Below, piece after piece: positions 53,646-62,276 of a stretch of 64,000 nt of DNA (positions are counted from its first letter, which is position 1; each line of letters opens with the position of its first letter). Location: positions 56,156 to 120,155 of the forward strand of contig JBOEHG010000009.1 of the NCBI GenBank assembly GCA_050633825.1. Direction: 5' to 3'. A model generated the notes under the pieces. That model was given only the letters and a program-made list of their open reading frames with translations, made no database searches and was not told where the DNA came from. The position numbers were made by a program, and so were the translations under genes. This stretch comes from CANLBN01 sp050633825. Lineage in GTDB: Bacteria; Pseudomonadota; Gammaproteobacteria; Pseudomonadales; Cellvibrionaceae.

Positions 53646-55354
53646 GCGTCATTAATCCAGCGTTTAATTACTTGCGATACTCTGCCAGGGTCTTCAGCAA
53701 CCAAACCTTTAACCGTATTTAGCATATGCTCATAACTTTCTTCTGGTCCCGGCAATGCTAAGGCTTCACCACCACGCAAGGTGACAGTTTCATCCGATAA
53801 TTCATCAAAAGAGCCTAAACCCGCTGCTTCCAATGCCGCTAGTTGCTGGGCTTCTTCATCCTCTTTTGCCTGTGTACCCGTACGAGCCAGTGTTTTGAGT
53901 ATAGGTCTTAATAAACCAACAAACATAACCAAGACAACCAACAAACCTGCGAAGGGTTTTAATAACTCTCTTAACCATGGTTGCTCCCAAATGGGTATGT
54001 CACCAGAATCTAAACCAATATCACCTGTATCAAGAAAAGGAGTATTAATCACATTAACGCTATCGCCTCTAACAGCGGAATAACCCACAGCATCTCTGAC
54101 CAGTATTGCCAAACGCTCTAGCTCATTTTCAGACCAAGTCTGAAATTCTGCTTGCCCCGTTTCCGCATTAACAACTTGTTTGTCATCCACAACAACGGCT
54201 ACAGTTAAGCGCCTTACCTTGCCTATTTGATGCTTAATATAACTAACTGAACGGTCTAGCTCGAAATTGCGTGTTGATTGTTTACGTGTATTTGACGGCT
54301 GTGCTGGCGCGCCATCCTCTTGATTAGCGGCTTGTTCTGGCGCTTCGCCATTAGCTGGAGGTTGATTTGCTAAAGCCCCGGGAATACCGCCGACACCACC
54401 ACCAACACGCTGCTCATCCAATGTTTGCTCACTGCGTACCGCGGGTAAATCTGGATTAAACATTTCTTCCGCTTGTTCGACCTGATTAAAATCAACGTCG
54501 GCAGCCACTTCCGCTCTGTAACTAGTCGCTCCAACAATAGGGTCAAGCAAACTACTAATGCGGTTGTTAATACCCTCTTCAATTTGACGTGCATATTCAA
54601 GCTCTTGTAGAGCTTTAATAATTTTAGGATCTTCATCGCCGGTTGAGAGTAAATTTCCTTTTTGATCGACCACCGTCACATTTTTTAACTCTAACTCAGT
54701 AATACTAGAAGCAACTAAATTAGAAATAGCTCTAACTTGCTCCGGCTTGATTCCTCTACCGGGATAAAGCTCTACAAAAACAGAGGCTCTTGGTTGACGA
54801 GCATCGCGAACAAAGACCGAATTTTTAGGAATAGCCAAATGAACTCTTGAAGAGCGAACACTGTTAATACTGGTAATTGTTCGTGCCAACTCACCTTCAA
54901 GACCTCGGCGATAACGCGTCGTTTCCATAAATTGACTGGTGCCTAAAGGCTGCTCCTTATCTAATAACTCAAATCCTATCGATGAGTCACCGGGTAACCC
55001 TACTTCAGCCAGTTTGATGCGAGCATCATGAATTTCATTAGAAGCAACAAGTAGAGCTCCAGATCGTGTATCGACTTTAAATTTAATATGATTCGCTTCA
55101 AGAATTTCTATAACCTCGCTAGAGTCCAAACGATCCAAGCCTGCATAGAGAGGTCGATAATCTTCTCCCTGTGTCCACAGTACGACAGCAAAACCAATCG
55201 CAACACTGGCGGCAAGTGCTACCATCAAACCTGCTTGTCTCAGCAAGTTAAGATTGTTAAAACCTTCAACAAGGTCACTTGTAGAGCGGTCTTTCTTAAC
55301 CCCACCAGAATCAGGCTCAACACCCATATCTGCCATACTTTCTGCTGTGCTCAT
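53642..55354 (-). CDS. fliF: Flagellar MS-ring protein FliF
   Basis: This 570-residue protein has two membrane helices (about 38-60 and 455-478) flanking a large periplasmic region with YscJ/FliF-type ring-building motifs. Visible family segments are YRPLYAGLDRLDSSEVIEIL, DKEQPLGTSQFMETTRYRRGLEGELART and SRVHLAIPKNSVFVRD. The cytoplasmic C-terminus binds FliG. It is the platform on which the motor and export gate assemble. It is preceded by fliE, 43 bp away. Confidence 0.97.
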   Translation of the reverse strand: MSTAESMADMGVEPDSGGVKKDRSTSDLVEGFNNLNLLRQAGLMVALAASVAIGFAVVLWTQGEDYRPLYAGLDRLDSSEVIEILEANHIKFKVDTRSGALLVASNEIHDARIKLAEVGLPGDSSIGFELLDKEQPLGTSQFMETTRYRRGLEGELARTITSINSVRSSRVHLAIPKNSVFVRDARQPRASVFVELYPGRGIKPEQVRAISNLVASSITELELKNVTVVDQKGNLLSTGDEDPKIIKALQELEYARQIEEGINNRISSLLDPIVGATSYRAEVAADVDFNQVEQAEEMFNPDLPAVRSEQTLDEQRVGGGVGGIPGALANQPPANGEAPEQAANQEDGAPAQPSNTRKQSTRNFELDRSVSYIKHQIGKVRRLTVAVVVDDKQVVNAETGQAEFQTWSENELERLAILVRDAVGYSAVRGDSVNVINTPFLDTGDIGLDSGDIPIWEQPWLRELLKPFAGLLVVLVMFVGLLRPILKTLARTGTQAKEDEEAQQLAALEAAGLGSFDELSDETVTLRGGEALALPGPEESYEHMLNTVKGLVAEDPGRVSQVIKRWINDA

Positions 55355-55397
55355 TTACAACAACCTTGATTTATATTTAAACAATAGTTATTCATAT

Positions 55398-55775
55398 TTA
55401 TACAGGCATATTCATAACGTCGCGGTATGCATCCACTAATTTATTTCGTACTTGTAACATTGCCTGAAAGGAAACACTGGCTTTTTGTGATGCGATCATG
55501 ACATCAGTAATATCAACGCCACTCTGCCCTTGCTCGAAAGCCGTTGCCATAGAATTAGAGGTCTTTTGTAAATCATTCACTTTATTCACCGCTTGATCCA
55601 GTAAATGACCAAAACTTGGCGTTTCATCAACCGATCTAAGAGACTGTCCCTTATTAAGTGGATTGCTATCGGTAGATTCAATGGGTCTATCGAGAGGGTT
55701 AGAGGTTTGAGTTTGTGCTTTTAATGCACGCATTTCCACTAACACTCTATTAATATCCATCCTGTCAGAAATCAT
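55398..55775 (-). CDS. fliE: Flagellar hook-basal body protein FliE
   Basis: This 125-residue protein has the conserved C-terminal two-helix FliE core (FGHLLDQAVNKVNDLQ, FEQGQSGVDITDVMIASQKASVSFQAMLQVRNKLVDAY, ending MNMPV). FliE joins the MS-ring/export gate to the rod. The start at 55775 is fixed by GAGGAG 6 bases upstream of the ATG; an in-frame ATG further down has no such site. A sigma-54 promoter lies about 100 bp upstream. Confidence 0.95.
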   Translation of the reverse strand: MISDRMDINRVLVEMRALKAQTQTSNPLDRPIESTDSNPLNKGQSLRSVDETPSFGHLLDQAVNKVNDLQKTSNSMATAFEQGQSGVDITDVMIASQKASVSFQAMLQVRNKLVDAYRDVMNMPV

Positions 55776-55873
55776 AAGAAACTCCTCTCTTTGTTACACT
55801 AAAAATACTTATTGATTCTAAACTGACAATTTTTTGGCTTTACTGAGATTATTAGCCACTACCCAATAGAATT

Positions 55874-55889
55874 AGCATAAAACGGGCCA
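55874..55889 (-). promoter_or_regulatory. Sigma-54 promoter of the fliEFGHIJ operon
   Basis: On the minus strand TGGCCC-GTTTT-ATGCT fits TGGCAC-N5-TTGCA/T with two mismatches, with GG and GC at correct spacing. It lies 99-114 bp upstream of fliE. Confidence 0.72.
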
Positions 55890-56015
55890 ATATTTGCCGG
55901 CGGAAGTATTTTGCCTGTATTGTAAAAAAAGAATAAACGAGATTGATTACGATAAATATTTTTACCGCAAAATAGGAAGGGACCTAACAATAACTGACTA
56001 TATAATCAGTTATCG

Positions 56016-56213
56016 CTAAATATCAAAATTAAACTCTTGGATATCTCTTGCAAGCTGCCTATCTGCTAGACAAGCTTCAAGACGCCTACGGGAATCAATA
56101 AAAGGGTCTGCCTTTTTAGTGGAGCTTTCAGACTCCAATCCCGAAGCGTCGATAGTATCTTCATCGGACATTTCAATGAAGTCATCTACAGAGGAAGAAA
56201 TGATTTCAGTCAT
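56016..56213 (-). CDS. Small acidic protein with PA3496-like C-terminus
   Basis: This 65-residue protein starts at the ATG at 56213, chosen because AGGAG lies 8 bases upstream; the longer frame to 56240 has no such site. The first 40 residues are acidic and Ser/Thr-rich. The basic C-terminal helix DSRRRLEACLADRQLARDI, ending in EFNFDI, resembles the short PA3496 family described in pseudomonads as putative envelope integrity proteins. That assignment is tentative. It has its own sigma-70-type promoter and lies between fleR and fliE without being an obvious flagellar gene. Confidence 0.6.
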   Translation of the reverse strand: MTEIISSSVDDFIEMSDEDTIDASGLESESSTKKADPFIDSRRRLEACLADRQLARDIQEFNFDI

Positions 56214-56231
56214 AGCTACATCTCCTACAAA

Positions 56232-56256
56232 TTTAACCAAAGATCTACTGGTTAAA
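56232..56256. promoter_or_regulatory. Inverted repeat in the leader of the small PA3496-like gene
   Basis: TTTAACCA (56232-56239) and TGGTTAAA (56249-56256) form perfect 8-bp arms around a 9-base spacer, just upstream of the ribosome binding site. It could be an operator or an RNA hairpin that affects translation. Confidence 0.35.
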
Positions 56257-56315
56257 ACAACTCAGCATCTGCAAACACAGGCATTCATTTAAATAAAATA
56301 AATATCTATAGGGCG

Positions 56316-56344
56316 AAAATACTGCGACTAAGGAAATCGGTCAA
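56316..56344 (-). promoter_or_regulatory. Sigma-70-type promoter of the small PA3496-like gene
   Basis: On the minus strand TTGACC (56344-56339), spacer of 17, TATTTT (56321-56316). The -35 box matches at 5 of 6 and the -10 box at 4 of 6 positions. It lies about 100 bp before the gene start. Confidence 0.5.
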
Positions 56345-56398
56345 GCTTTTTTATATGAATTTTTTTTGTCAAATATATTAAAACTTATTCACATTTTT

Positions 56399-56420
56399 TC
56401 TATTAAATATATTTAATAGA
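56399..56420. repeat. 22-bp perfect palindrome downstream of fleR
   Basis: TCTATTAAATA (56399-56409) is followed directly by its reverse complement (56410-56420), with no loop. It lies 96 bp after the fleR stop and 55 bp upstream of the -35 box of the next gene. AT-rich and without a T-run, it looks more like a protein-binding site than a terminator. The spacer 56214-56515 holds no other gene. Confidence 0.55.
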
Positions 56421-56515
56421 GGCGAGAAGTCAAGACGACATGTAAATACATTTATAAGTGATTGAAAAAAAAGAAAATAATATTTCATTTTTCATGCCAA
56501 AAGATATGAACTTGA

Positions 56516-57958
56516 TTAAGCGATATCCATTAAACCATCAATATTAAATCCCATATCTCTCATTTTTGCCAACTTATATCGCAAAGTCCGCGGGCTAATA
56601 CCTAAGCGTTCAGCAGTGTTTTTACGGCTCCCCCTCTCTTCTTTCAAAGTATCAGCAATAATCTCAAATTCTCTCTGTTTGAGGTCATCCCCCAGAACGT
56701 TTGAGTTATCTTGTGAGCTTCGTAAACCATCTAAGGTATTTGTTGCAATAACAGGTGCCACTGGCACAATATTTTCATTAAACTCTTGGACTGGTGCTAA
56801 CATATCCAAACCAAGGTCAATATCTGATATTAATAAACCTGTCTGTAATATTAATGCTCTTTGAATAACGTTATCCAATTCTCTTACATTACCGGGCCAG
56901 TTATATTGATACAATGCCTGTTGTGCAGAATCAGCTAACTTCACACCATTGCGCTTTTGTTTTGTGGCATGTTTTTTTAATAAGCGATTGGCTAAAGGCA
57001 AAATATCTTCGCGACGAGCCCGCAATGGTTGCCACTGTAGAGGCAGCACACTGAGACGATAATATAAATCCTCTCGGAACTTACCCTCAGCAACTTGTTT
57101 TTGCATATTACGGTTAGATGTTGCGATCACCCGAACATCCAGCTCAATTGTTTTACGGCCACCAAGTCGTTCAACCTCTCTTTCTTGAAGTACTCTGAGT
57201 AATTTTGCTTGTAAGCCCATATCCATTTCAGAAATTTCATCAAGTAATAGTGTGCCTCCATTCGCTTGTTCAAATTTTCCGGGAGCACTTGAATAAGCGC
57301 CTGTATAGGCTCCCTTTTCATAACCAAACAATATGGCTTCCAACATGTTTTCAGGTATAGCTGCACAATTAATGGCAATAAAGGGTTCTTTAACGCGAGG
57401 AGACTGCTGATGAATATAGCGTGCGAGTACCTCTTTACCTGTGCCAGACTCACCTATAATCAATACCGTTGAATCAGTTTGAGCCATGCGTTGTGCTAAT
57501 TGCAGTAGCTGTTGACTACTAGGTGATTTGGCAATGGGCTCATCATTAACAGCTTCTTCTTTGCCGTCTAAATATTTGGCGACGATATCTAATAACGATT
57601 TAGGCTCGAAGGGTTTAACCAAATAATCGATTGCACCATGACGAATCGCATCAACTGAATCACTAATACTCGCATAAGCGGTAATCAATAACATAGGAAT
57701 GTGAGCATACTCAATTTTTACTTGTCGTAATAAATCATGACCACTCATTTTTCCCATATTAACATCAGAAACAATCATAACAATATCATTGTGCTTTGCT
57801 AATAATTGCAGTGCTGTTTCTGCATCTGGAGCAGCGATAGACTCATATTTTGCCAAAGATAATGTGTCTTGCAGCGCTTCTCGTAAAGAAGGATCATCCT
57901 CAACAACCAGTACTTTAGGGATCATTTCATTTCTGTCTTCTTTAACAGCTGACGACAT
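56516..57958 (-). CDS. fleR: Sigma-54-dependent flagellar response regulator FleR/FlrC
   Basis: This 480-residue protein has a receiver domain (phosphoacceptor D65), an AAA+ sigma-54-interaction domain (Walker A GESGTGKE 169-176, GAYTGA loop in GYEKGAYTGAYSS, Walker B LLLDEISEM) and a C-terminal Fis-type helix-turn-helix (ERLGISPRTLRYKLAKM). FleR/FlrC activates class III flagellar genes from RpoN promoters after phosphorylation by FleS. The start is supported by GAGG 7 bases upstream. It follows fleS by 61 bp. Confidence 0.96.
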   Translation of the reverse strand: MSSAVKEDRNEMIPKVLVVEDDPSLREALQDTLSLAKYESIAAPDAETALQLLAKHNDIVMIVSDVNMGKMSGHDLLRQVKIEYAHIPMLLITAYASISDSVDAIRHGAIDYLVKPFEPKSLLDIVAKYLDGKEEAVNDEPIAKSPSSQQLLQLAQRMAQTDSTVLIIGESGTGKEVLARYIHQQSPRVKEPFIAINCAAIPENMLEAILFGYEKGAYTGAYSSAPGKFEQANGGTLLLDEISEMDMGLQAKLLRVLQEREVERLGGRKTIELDVRVIATSNRNMQKQVAEGKFREDLYYRLSVLPLQWQPLRARREDILPLANRLLKKHATKQKRNGVKLADSAQQALYQYNWPGNVRELDNVIQRALILQTGLLISDIDLGLDMLAPVQEFNENIVPVAPVIATNTLDGLRSSQDNSNVLGDDLKQREFEIIADTLKEERGSRKNTAERLGISPRTLRYKLAKMRDMGFNIDGLMDIA

Positions 57959-58019
57959 AGGTTTTCCTCAGTTACTCTCTAGCATTCTTTAATAGTAATT
58001 TATGGCTCTCTAACCGCTT

Positions 58020-59330
58020 TTAACGTTCTCTAATTACATGCTTATCTACGGCAAACTTTACTGTTGGTAATGTCAAACATGCGCAAGCACCACCTTTATC
58101 GCGATTTTTTAAATGAAAACTACCACCATGCGATTGCGCAACAATATTAACGACTGACAGCCCTATACCGGTCCCTTGAGATTTGGTCGTAAAAAACATT
58201 TCTTGCAATTTATTCTCATATTCAGGTGATAAACCAGGCCCCTCATCAAGAACACTAATATTCAGCATATCTTTATTTTGCTGGAAGGAAATGGTAATAG
58301 CAGATTGTGGTGCAGCCTGTAAGCTATTGTTAACCAGATTTAATAAAGCGCCTGTTAACGAATCTAAATTGCATTGAATAAAACAATCGGTATCCATTAT
58401 TTCCCAAGAACAGATGGCCTCATAGCTCTTAATCGGCATCTCAATTGCTTCCGCTAATGATTGTTGTAACTCAATCGCTGTGACTCTGTCTTTTAATAAA
58501 GTATCGCCTTTAACAAACAGGAGCATATCCTGCACTTGGCGTTCCATATAATTGAGTCGGTTTAAGAGTTTCTGTGTAAATGCTTGGCGCTGATTATCTT
58601 CAAGTTGATTATCGCAAAGGTGATTGGCATACAACATTGCTGATGATAATGGAGTTCTGACTTGATGGGCTAAAGTCGATACCATCTTACCCAGAGCTGA
58701 TAAGCGCTCGTTGCGGCTCAGATCAGACTGTAGTTGACGGGTTTCAGTTTGATCGGTGAGTAAAATAATTTGACCATCTTCAGCCAATGAACGTGTTGCA
58801 ATACTGATTCGCTTACCTTCACGATTAGACACTTCATGGCCATCATCATCTTTGGGAGCAAAGCAATAATCAATGACATCCCGCCAGTACTTACCTTTAA
58901 TATTATTTTCCAGAAGCACTTCAGCAACAGGGTTACTTTCTACAATCATGCCTTGGTTATCTAACAGGATGACCCCACCCGGCAGGAAGTTAATTAACGT
59001 TTCCAACTTATTCGCAAGTTGTTCTTTTTGGTGAAGTTCTTGGTAACGCTGTTCACTGACGCTATCCAGTTCGGAGCTTAAATCAGCAACTCTTTGTTCA
59101 AGGTGTTGATAAGAATCCGCCAGCTGTAATGACAGGTCATTAAAAATATCAAAAGCTGTTTTTAAATTTTCTACCGGAGCTTCAGACAACACAGGAGACT
59201 CAGCCAATACAGAAGCCTCAGTCAATGAGGAATGGCTCTCACCTGTATTTTCATCAATATAAGACAATAATGATTCTGGAATTTTTGGTAACATTTGCTG
59301 ATTATCTACAGCAATAAATGATTGCGCCAT
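58020..59330 (-). CDS. fleS: Flagellar sensor histidine kinase FleS/FlrB
   Basis: This 436-residue cytoplasmic kinase has an N-terminal coiled-coil/PAS region (about 75-200, NFLPGGVILLDNQGMIVESNPVA), a HisKA domain with the phosphorylated histidine in LAHQVRTPLSSAM, and a HATPase domain (NLVNNSLQAA, GLSPEYENKLQEMFFTTKSQGTGIGL). No membrane helix is present. The ATG at 59330 is preferred to one at 59366 because the sigma-54 promoter at 59369-59384 would start transcription near 59358, downstream of the earlier ATG. It phosphorylates FleR. Confidence 0.95.
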   Translation of the reverse strand: MAQSFIAVDNQQMLPKIPESLLSYIDENTGESHSSLTEASVLAESPVLSEAPVENLKTAFDIFNDLSLQLADSYQHLEQRVADLSSELDSVSEQRYQELHQKEQLANKLETLINFLPGGVILLDNQGMIVESNPVAEVLLENNIKGKYWRDVIDYCFAPKDDDGHEVSNREGKRISIATRSLAEDGQIILLTDQTETRQLQSDLSRNERLSALGKMVSTLAHQVRTPLSSAMLYANHLCDNQLEDNQRQAFTQKLLNRLNYMERQVQDMLLFVKGDTLLKDRVTAIELQQSLAEAIEMPIKSYEAICSWEIMDTDCFIQCNLDSLTGALLNLVNNSLQAAPQSAITISFQQNKDMLNISVLDEGPGLSPEYENKLQEMFFTTKSQGTGIGLSVVNIVAQSHGGSFHLKNRDKGGACACLTLPTVKFAVDKHVIRER

Positions 59331-59368
59331 GCTAATAACAACACCTTTTTGACTACTACAAAGCATAT

Positions 59369-59384
59369 TGCAAAGCTAGTGCCA
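59369..59384 (-). promoter_or_regulatory. Sigma-54 promoter of fleSR
   Basis: On the minus strand TGGCAC-TAGCT-TTGCA is a perfect match to the -24/-12 consensus, the best of the four in this window. The predicted start of transcription near 59358 decides the fleS start codon. Confidence 0.9.
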
Positions 59385-59532
59385 ATAGTATTAAAGCAAT
59401 AAATTCAATAACTTAGAAAACCTACAAGGGCTTCTGAGGAGAGAATGACAGAAAAATGGCTAGATCAAATCAAGAGATCGATAAGAAAGAAGGAAAAAGA
59501 AATAAATAGAATATTGGGCTTATACAGATCAT

Positions 59533-59564
59533 AAAAGCCTGTATTGCTAGTAATACAGGCTTTT
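59533..59564. terminator. Intrinsic terminator after ppiD
   Basis: AAAAGCCTGTATT (59533-59545), a 6-base loop, AATACAGGCTTTT (59552-59564): a perfect 13-bp stem six bases after the ppiD stop, with A- and T-runs at both ends. It isolates ppiD from fleSR. Confidence 0.9.
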
Positions 59565-59569
59565 AAATA

Positions 59570-61474
59570 TTAGTTAGTCGAAGCACTACCAGAAATATCA
59601 ACCTCTGCTTTGTCAACAACCATAGATTGCCAAGCACGGAACTCATCAACAGACGCTGAGCGTGCTAAAGATAAGCGCGCACCACGCTGCTCTTCATCGG
59701 TTAAGTCATCGAAAACTGCATCTTCAACAGCCGATAGAGACACCAGTGCATAATCATTATTGGACAGGTATAACGATGAGTTTACAGGTTTATCCAAGGA
59801 CTCTGGGCGAGTCAGAGAGAATACATGCTCAATAAGTTCTGGGGCCTGCCCGCTATTTTCTCTATTGGTACCCACTTCTTTATTAAGCGTTAAATTATTC
59901 TGTTCAGCCAAGGTTTCAAGTGGTGTTCCTGATTCAAGTGCTGTCTTTAACTCTTCTGCTTGCTTAGCTACCTGCTCTTTCGCTTTTGCTAACTTCAATT
60001 CAGTATCTAACTCCGTTCTCTTTTCATCAAGAGTCAGGGTACGTACCGGTTGATGCTCTGCCAAATTAATGACAACAATTTGATCTGGGGATAATTCAAG
60101 CACATCACTGGTATAACCTTGCTGCAATACTTGATCGCTAAATGCTGCATTAACAACACGGTTATCGCTCAATACTGCCTCATCACCACCTGCACGAGTA
60201 AATAAGCCCGTAGTTTGTGCCGTCAATGATAATTGCTCAGCAACCTCGTTCAAGCTCTCAGCGTTATAGGACAAGTCTTTAAGCTCTGTTAGTTTTTCAA
60301 TAAAAATTTCTTCTGCCTGCAATGATTTCAATTCACTAGCAATTCTTAGCTTGCTCTCTTCAAAAGTAGGTGGCGTATTTTCTTTAACCGATAACAACTT
60401 AATAATATGTGTTGCATTATCAATTTGAATGGGCTCAGATACTTCACCTGCTGACAATTCAACTAAAGCTGTTTCAAATTCATCAGGAAATGAATCACCC
60501 GTAGTAACACCTAAGTTACCGCCACTTTCTCTACTACCAAAATCATCGGAATATTCTGCTGCCAATGTAGCAAATTCTTCACCTGCTGCTAGCTTTTCCT
60601 GAACGTCAGCTAACTTTTTCTTAGCGGCATCATCATCACCCTCAATCATAATATGAGCTGCTTCACGTTCAGTTGATAGAGCGTAGTTATTCACTTCTTG
60701 CTGGTATTGCTGTTGAATTTCTTCTTCAGATACTTCGAGTGTTTCTGCAATATCGCTGACTTTTAATTCGATATATTCAATGGATACTTTTTCTTCCGTA
60801 TTATAGGACCCTTTATTTTCATCATAGTAAGATTGTATCTCTTCCTCAGATACTGTCATTTTCTCGGGTAAATCCGCTAAAGGTAGCGTCACCCAAGAAA
60901 AATCTCGTGTTTGTCGAGATAGTGAAACAACTTGTTTTAATTCAGCTTCGGTAATAAATGCTGTTGATGCAAGTCCGTTACGTAACTGATTAGTAATAAC
61001 ATCATCGCGTAACAGCGCACGAAAGCTAACAGGAGTATGCCCAATGCGACGAACACCTTGGACAAATAAATTAGAATCAAAACGGCCATCAGTTTGAAAT
61101 TCAGGCATTTCAGTAATGAGCTTATCTAGCTCACTATCACTCACTGTCATTTTGCCATTATTGGCTTTATCAAGCAGAACTGTACGTTGTACTAAACCTT
61201 GTAATACAGGGCCACGTAAACGCTCATCAGATAAAAACTCAGCGGGAAGATTATTACCAAACTGTGCTTGTAATCTCTGCTTTTCCTGGCCTAATGCAAT
61301 TTGTAATTCACGCTCCGTAATTGCCTCTCCATTAACAGTAGCAATATCACCATAGTTACCACCATGGCCTGTGCTACTTAAATTTACGAGGCTAGCCGCC
61401 ATGATAAAAGCTAAAAATCCCACGATGATAAAGGCTACCGTGCCTTTCATATTGTCGCGCATGTTCTGGAGCAT
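59570..61474 (-). CDS. ppiD: Periplasmic folding chaperone PpiD (parvulin family)
   Basis: This 634-residue protein has one N-terminal membrane helix (about 12-32; MLQNMRDNMKGTVAFIIVG start typical of PpiD) and a SurA-type N-domain. A parvulin domain lies at about 265-370 (AAHIMIEGDDDAAKKK, FGSRESGGNLGVTTGD). A long C-terminal region follows. PpiD assists folding of proteins leaving the Sec channel. AGGT upstream supports the start. It is directly downstream of hupB, the standard order in gammaproteobacteria. Confidence 0.95.
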   Translation of the reverse strand: MLQNMRDNMKGTVAFIIVGFLAFIMAASLVNLSSTGHGGNYGDIATVNGEAITERELQIALGQEKQRLQAQFGNNLPAEFLSDERLRGPVLQGLVQRTVLLDKANNGKMTVSDSELDKLITEMPEFQTDGRFDSNLFVQGVRRIGHTPVSFRALLRDDVITNQLRNGLASTAFITEAELKQVVSLSRQTRDFSWVTLPLADLPEKMTVSEEEIQSYYDENKGSYNTEEKVSIEYIELKVSDIAETLEVSEEEIQQQYQQEVNNYALSTEREAAHIMIEGDDDAAKKKLADVQEKLAAGEEFATLAAEYSDDFGSRESGGNLGVTTGDSFPDEFETALVELSAGEVSEPIQIDNATHIIKLLSVKENTPPTFEESKLRIASELKSLQAEEIFIEKLTELKDLSYNAESLNEVAEQLSLTAQTTGLFTRAGGDEAVLSDNRVVNAAFSDQVLQQGYTSDVLELSPDQIVVINLAEHQPVRTLTLDEKRTELDTELKLAKAKEQVAKQAEELKTALESGTPLETLAEQNNLTLNKEVGTNRENSGQAPELIEHVFSLTRPESLDKPVNSSLYLSNNDYALVSLSAVEDAVFDDLTDEEQRGARLSLARSASVDEFRAWQSMVVDKAEVDISGSASTN

Positions 61475-61561
61475 TTTTTACCTCAACTAAAAATAGAGTG
61501 TGTTGATATCTTACAATATGCAGAATAAAGCTGATGTGATCCCTACTATTCTACAAATAAT

Positions 61562-61587
61562 AAAGGCGTACCATAAGATACGCCTTT
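61562..61587. terminator. Intrinsic terminator after hupB
   Basis: AAAGGCGTA (61562-61570), loop of 8, TACGCCTTT (61579-61587), a perfect 9-bp stem about 28 bp after the hupB stop, followed on the minus strand by ATTATTTG. Confidence 0.8.
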
Positions 61588-61614
61588 ACGTGTTAAGTTC
61601 ACAAACGACTGTGT

Positions 61615-61890
61615 TTATGAGTTAACCGCATCCTTCAATGCTTTACCTGCTTTAAAGCTAGGAATATTGGCAGCAGCAATTTCAATTGGCTTACCTGTTT
61701 GAGGGTTACGCCCTGTTCTCGCTGCACGCTGTTTAACAGAGAATGTACCAAAGCCAACCAAGGCTACCGTATCACCCTTTTTTAGAGCGCCTTCAACGGC
61801 CTCAATCATAGCGTCGAGAGCACGTCCCGCAGCTGCCTTTGGAATATCTGCAGATGCAGCAATAGAATCAATTAGTTCGGCTTTATTCAC
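61615..61890 (-). CDS. hupB: DNA-binding protein HU-beta
   Basis: This 91-residue HU protein starts at GTG with AAGGGGTG upstream. The signature GFGTFSVKQRAARTGRNPQTG (beta-arm start) and the arm-tip proline in GRNPQTGKPIEI are intact. It bends and compacts DNA as a dimer. It lies between lon and ppiD. The upstream 386-bp spacer contains several palindromes. Confidence 0.97.
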   Translation of the reverse strand: MNKAELIDSIAASADIPKAAAGRALDAMIEAVEGALKKGDTVALVGFGTFSVKQRAARTGRNPQTGKPIEIAAANIPSFKAGKALKDAVNS

Positions 61891-62276
61891 AATTCACCCC
61901 TTAATCTGGTATTTGTTTTTCTGATAGTGGTATACCCACTGCAACAGAGGAATTCTGTCTTTATTGGATGTATCACATTTATTTTTTTAATCGCAATTAG
62001 CAATGCTAACGGCTTATTATTTACTATTAATGTGTTTATATGACGCTCTTCCGAAAAAAAGCACACTAAACACAACAATCATACTTCAGGGGTTACTCCC
62101 CATAGCCTCTCTGCGGCCCCCCTGAATACATGTCTTGTAATCGACTATTCGAGAGAAGTCGTTTTATACCAATTGCCCACTACAGGGTCAAGCTGACAAG
62201 TTGAAATAGGCCTACAAACTGCGTTTGTCTGTTAAAAACGTCTCAAATTTAATCAATGTTGCTCAGAAAACGCTCA
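61891..62276. other. lon-hupB intergenic region, 386 bp, with palindromes
   Basis: This spacer must contain the hupB promoter; no -35/-10 pair is strong enough to assign. AGTGG-TATAC-CCACT lies at 61926-61940 and TTAGCA-A-TGCTAA at 61997-62009. The structured GC-rich block at 62085-62126 is described separately. I see no tRNA and no small gene with a ribosome binding site. Confidence 0.5.
62085..62126. repeat. Competing GC-rich hairpins between lon and hupB
   Basis: TTCAGGGG (62085-62092) can pair with CCCCTGAA (62119-62126), closing a 26-base loop; alternatively GGGG (62089-62092) pairs with CCCC (62098-62101) across TTACT. The two folds are mutually exclusive. It is the only GC-rich block in an AT-rich spacer, 150 bp after the lon stop and without a T-run, so a simple terminator is unlikely. 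Confidence 0.4.

Noticed and set aside
61891..62276. tRNA or small RNA gene in the lon-hupB spacer
   Set aside because: No cloverleaf arms, CCA end or T-loop GTTCRA motif could be found on either strand.
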